Origin: VFMC01 sp046331225
GTDB lineage: Bacteria > Actinomycetota > Acidimicrobiia > Acidimicrobiales > Ilumatobacteraceae
Length of the DNA stretch: 64,000 nucleotides
Assembly (NCBI GenBank): GCA_046331225.1
Contig: JAXLRF010000004.1
Coordinates: forward strand, 579,137 to 643,136
Reading direction: 5' to 3'
The notes beneath the pieces were generated by a model. That model saw only the letters and a program-made list of their open reading frames with translations. It was not told the DNA's origin and searched no databases. The position numbers and the translations under genes were made by a program. Positions 61,891-64,000 of this stretch are shown here, piece by piece (position 1 is the first letter of the stretch; each line of letters begins with the position of its first letter).

Positions 61891-63911
61891 TGCCCGTCCG
61901 TCCCCTGCGCGACGTCGAGGTCGTGCGCGACGAGTGGGTCACGATGAGCGACGGGTGCCGGATCGCGTTGCGGATCTGGCTGCCGGTCGACGCGGCCGAG
62001 CGTCCGGTGCCGGCGGTGCTGGAGTGCCACCCGTACCGGCGCACCGATTGCACCGCGCCCACCGACGAGAGCCGTCACCGCTACACGGCCGAGCACGGCT
62101 ACGCGTCGATCCGGATGGACATCCGCGGGTCGGGCGACTCCGACGGTGTGCTGCTCGACGAGTACCTGCCGCAGGAGCAGCTCGACATCTGCGAGGTGAT
62201 CGAGTGGGTGGCGGCGCAGCCGTGGTGCACCGGCAAGGTTGGCATGTACGGCATCTCGTGGGGTGCGTTCAACAGCCTGCAGGTGGCGGCGCGCCGGCCG
62301 GCGGGGTTGGCGGCGATCGTCAGCGTGTGCGGCACGGACGATCGGTACGCGGACGACGTGCACTACATGGGCGGCTGCGTGTTGGGGGCGGAGATGCTGT
62401 CGTGGTCGGCGACTATGTTGGCGTACAGCGCTCGCCCGCCCGACCCGGCGGTGGTGGGCGCGAGCTGGCATCGGATGTGGATGGAGCGGCTCGACCAGTC
62501 GCGACCGTTGGTCGAGACGTGGTTGTCGCACCAGCTGCGTGACGACTACTGGAAGCAGGGGTCGGTGTGCGAGGACTACGACGCGATCGAGTGCCCGGTG
62601 TTCGTGGTGGGTGGTTGGGCCGACGGCTATCGCAACTCGGTGTTCCGGATGCTCGACCGGTGGCCGCAGGGCGTGACGCGTGCGCTGGTCGGGCCGTGGG
62701 GCCACATGTATCCGCAGAACGGTGTGCCGGGCCCGGCGATCGGGTTCATGCAGGAGATGATCCGGTGGTGGGACCATTGGTTGCTCGGGCGCGACACGGG
62801 GATGATGAGCGAGCCGCCGATCCGGGTGTGGATCCCCGAGGCGGTCGAGCCGCAGGTGACGATCGCGCACCGGCCCGGCCACTGGATCGAGCTGCCGAGT
62901 TGGCCCGATCCGAACGGTGAACTGCTGACGCTGTACCCGACCGAGCGCGGCCTGGCCGACGAGCCGGTGGCCGAGTCGTTGGTGACGCAGCACCTGTCGT
63001 CGGTGATCACGGCGTCGCATCCCGGTGCGTGGTGTGCGGCCGGCCGCGACGGCGACTTCCCCAACGACCAGCGCGCCGAGGACGGCCAGTCGCTGACGTA
63101 CGTGACCGGTGCGCTCGAGCAGCAGATGAGCCTGTTGGGCGTGCCGGCGGTGACGTTGCGCGTGGCGTCGACCGAGCCGGTGGCCAACCTGGTGGTGCGC
63201 CTGTGCGACGTGGCGCCCGACGGCACGTCGACGTTGATCACGCGAGGCGTGCTCAATCTGACGCACCGCGACAGCCACGAGCACCCGAGCGAGTTGGTGG
63301 TCGACGAGTTCGTCGACGCGACCGTGCGTTTGGGTGCGATCAGCTACGTGATCCCGGTGGGCCATCGGTTGAGGTTGGCGGTGGCGACCGCGTCGTGGCC
63401 GCTGATCTGGCCGTCGCCGCGCCGATCGGTGTTGTCGCTCGACCTGCAGGGCTCGTCGGTCTCGTTGCCGTTGCACCGTCGTGCGTTGGACTCGGCGCCT
63501 CGCCCGTTCGGTGAGCCCGAGGGTTCGCCGCCGTTGCCCGTGGAGTACGTGGGCGAGCCGAGGCGCGAGCCGCGCCTCGAGGTGCGCGACATCGTGGCGG
63601 GCACGCAGACGGTGACGGTGCCGCGTGGGTATCCGGTGGTGGTGCGGTTCGTGGAGAACGACCTGACCTACGACGACGCCGGCTCGGACGTGTTCGAGAT
63701 CTCCGCCGGCGACCCGCTGTCGGCCACGGCGAGGTCGGACCGTTCGGTCACGATGACGCGAGGCGACTGGTCGGTGAAGCTGGACGTGCAAGCGACCATG
63801 ACGTGCACCGAGACCGAGTTCGTGCTGGAACACGCCCTGGACGCCTTCGCGGGAGACGACCGAGTGGCGAGACGCACGTGGGAGCTGAGGGTGCCGCGCC
63901 AGTCGGTGTGA
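61890..63911 (+). CDS. CocE/NonD-family α/β hydrolase (X-Pro dipeptidyl-peptidase-like)
   Basis: 673 residues. The N-terminal α/β-hydrolase has RMDIRGSGDSDG, the nucleophile elbow GMYGISWGAF (GxSxG), an Asp in VVGGWADGY and a His in VGPWGHMYP, which together give a Ser-Asp-His triad. The C-terminal ~250 residues form the jelly-roll (PepX_C-type) domain (LRVASTEPVANLVVRLCDVAPDG, and so on). Family members hydrolyse X-Pro peptides, cocaine-like esters or β-lactam acyl groups. ATG 61890 overlaps the ATPase stop by one base. No signal peptide is present, so it acts on the imported substrate in the cytoplasm. Confidence 0.9.
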   Translation: MPVRPLRDVEVVRDEWVTMSDGCRIALRIWLPVDAAERPVPAVLECHPYRRTDCTAPTDESRHRYTAEHGYASIRMDIRGSGDSDGVLLDEYLPQEQLDICEVIEWVAAQPWCTGKVGMYGISWGAFNSLQVAARRPAGLAAIVSVCGTDDRYADDVHYMGGCVLGAEMLSWSATMLAYSARPPDPAVVGASWHRMWMERLDQSRPLVETWLSHQLRDDYWKQGSVCEDYDAIECPVFVVGGWADGYRNSVFRMLDRWPQGVTRALVGPWGHMYPQNGVPGPAIGFMQEMIRWWDHWLLGRDTGMMSEPPIRVWIPEAVEPQVTIAHRPGHWIELPSWPDPNGELLTLYPTERGLADEPVAESLVTQHLSSVITASHPGAWCAAGRDGDFPNDQRAEDGQSLTYVTGALEQQMSLLGVPAVTLRVASTEPVANLVVRLCDVAPDGTSTLITRGVLNLTHRDSHEHPSELVVDEFVDATVRLGAISYVIPVGHRLRLAVATASWPLIWPSPRRSVLSLDLQGSSVSLPLHRRALDSAPRPFGEPEGSPPLPVEYVGEPRREPRLEVRDIVAGTQTVTVPRGYPVVVRFVENDLTYDDAGSDVFEISAGDPLSATARSDRSVTMTRGDWSVKLDVQATMTCTETEFVLEHALDAFAGDDRVARRTWELRVPRQSV

Positions 63912-64000
63912 CCCGTGCATCTTCGTACGGTTGTTCTCTCACCGGCCCTCCTTCATCCACGAGTTCAAGTGCCACGCTGCGATCGCCAACACGATCAAAG
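63912..64000. other. Trailing intergenic sequence at window edge
   Basis: After the hydrolase stop the last 89 bases show no supported gene, terminator hairpin or repeat. A short frame open to the window end cannot be judged. Confidence 0.5.

Overview
The window is high-GC actinobacterial chromosome. It carries a β' subunit and ribosomal proteins of actinobacterial type, a mycothiol-dependent isomerase-family protein, F420-type oxidoreductases, an XPB helicase pair, a DUF222/HNH protein, many GTG starts, and frequent -10 hexamers placed 6-9 bases before start codons (leaderless genes). An Acidimicrobiia (Ilumatobacter-like) origin is my inference; no 16S gene is present to prove it.

Layout. 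1-6.3 kb: the 3' end of rpoB, rpoC, two small genes, then rpsL and rpsG, closed by a strong hairpin; fusA and tuf do not follow. 6.3-15.3 kb: secreted lipoproteins (β-propeller, M14 peptidase), two overlapping secreted unknowns, an MMACHC-like B12-type protein, a β-lactamase-family hydrolase, a YjfB-like motility protein and a Nudix hydrolase. 15.3-19.2 kb: two tandem secreted matrixin-like metalloproteases with N-terminal RLxDTR repeats. 19.4-29.5 kb: CPBP protease, F420/PPOX protein, methyltransferase, solute-binding lipoprotein, DUF3237 protein, a degenerate GDPD-patatin fusion and a large SARP/ATPase regulator. 29.6-36.8 kb: a cluster of two paralogous phosphoribosyltransferases flanking an XPB helicase and its partner, followed by two of three NERD-like paralogues. 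36.9-47.1 kb: MocR regulator and EamA exporter, glutamine-amidotransferase-like hydrolase, F420 oxidoreductase, dual-specificity phosphatase, hydrogenase-protease homologue, a hexapeptide/Cys-ladder protein translationally coupled to a β-carbonic anhydrase, an HNH protein and small unknowns. 47.1-55.4 kb: an LPATG surface protein, an operon with two different Rieske fusion enzymes, and a third RLxDTR-repeat protein. 55.4-63.9 kb: an IclR regulator divergent from a five-gene peptide-type ABC import operon ending in a CocE-family hydrolase, with a perfect inverted repeat between them.

How the genes work together. Three groups look like functional units. In the IclR/ABC/hydrolase operon every junction overlaps, so import and hydrolysis of a peptide-like or acylated substrate are probably co-produced. 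In the Rieske operon a Rieske-glutamate-synthase-type FMN enzyme and a Rieske-TPP enzyme overlap by 4 bases, which suggests a shared redox pathway. In the PRT/helicase/NERD cluster the two PRT genes share one upstream element and two NERD-like genes share another. The best candidates for undescribed biology are the Cys-ladder protein with carbonic anhydrase (42.6-43.9 kb), the twin Rieske fusions (48.7-52.3 kb) and the PRT-XPB-NERD neighbourhood (29.6-36.8 kb).
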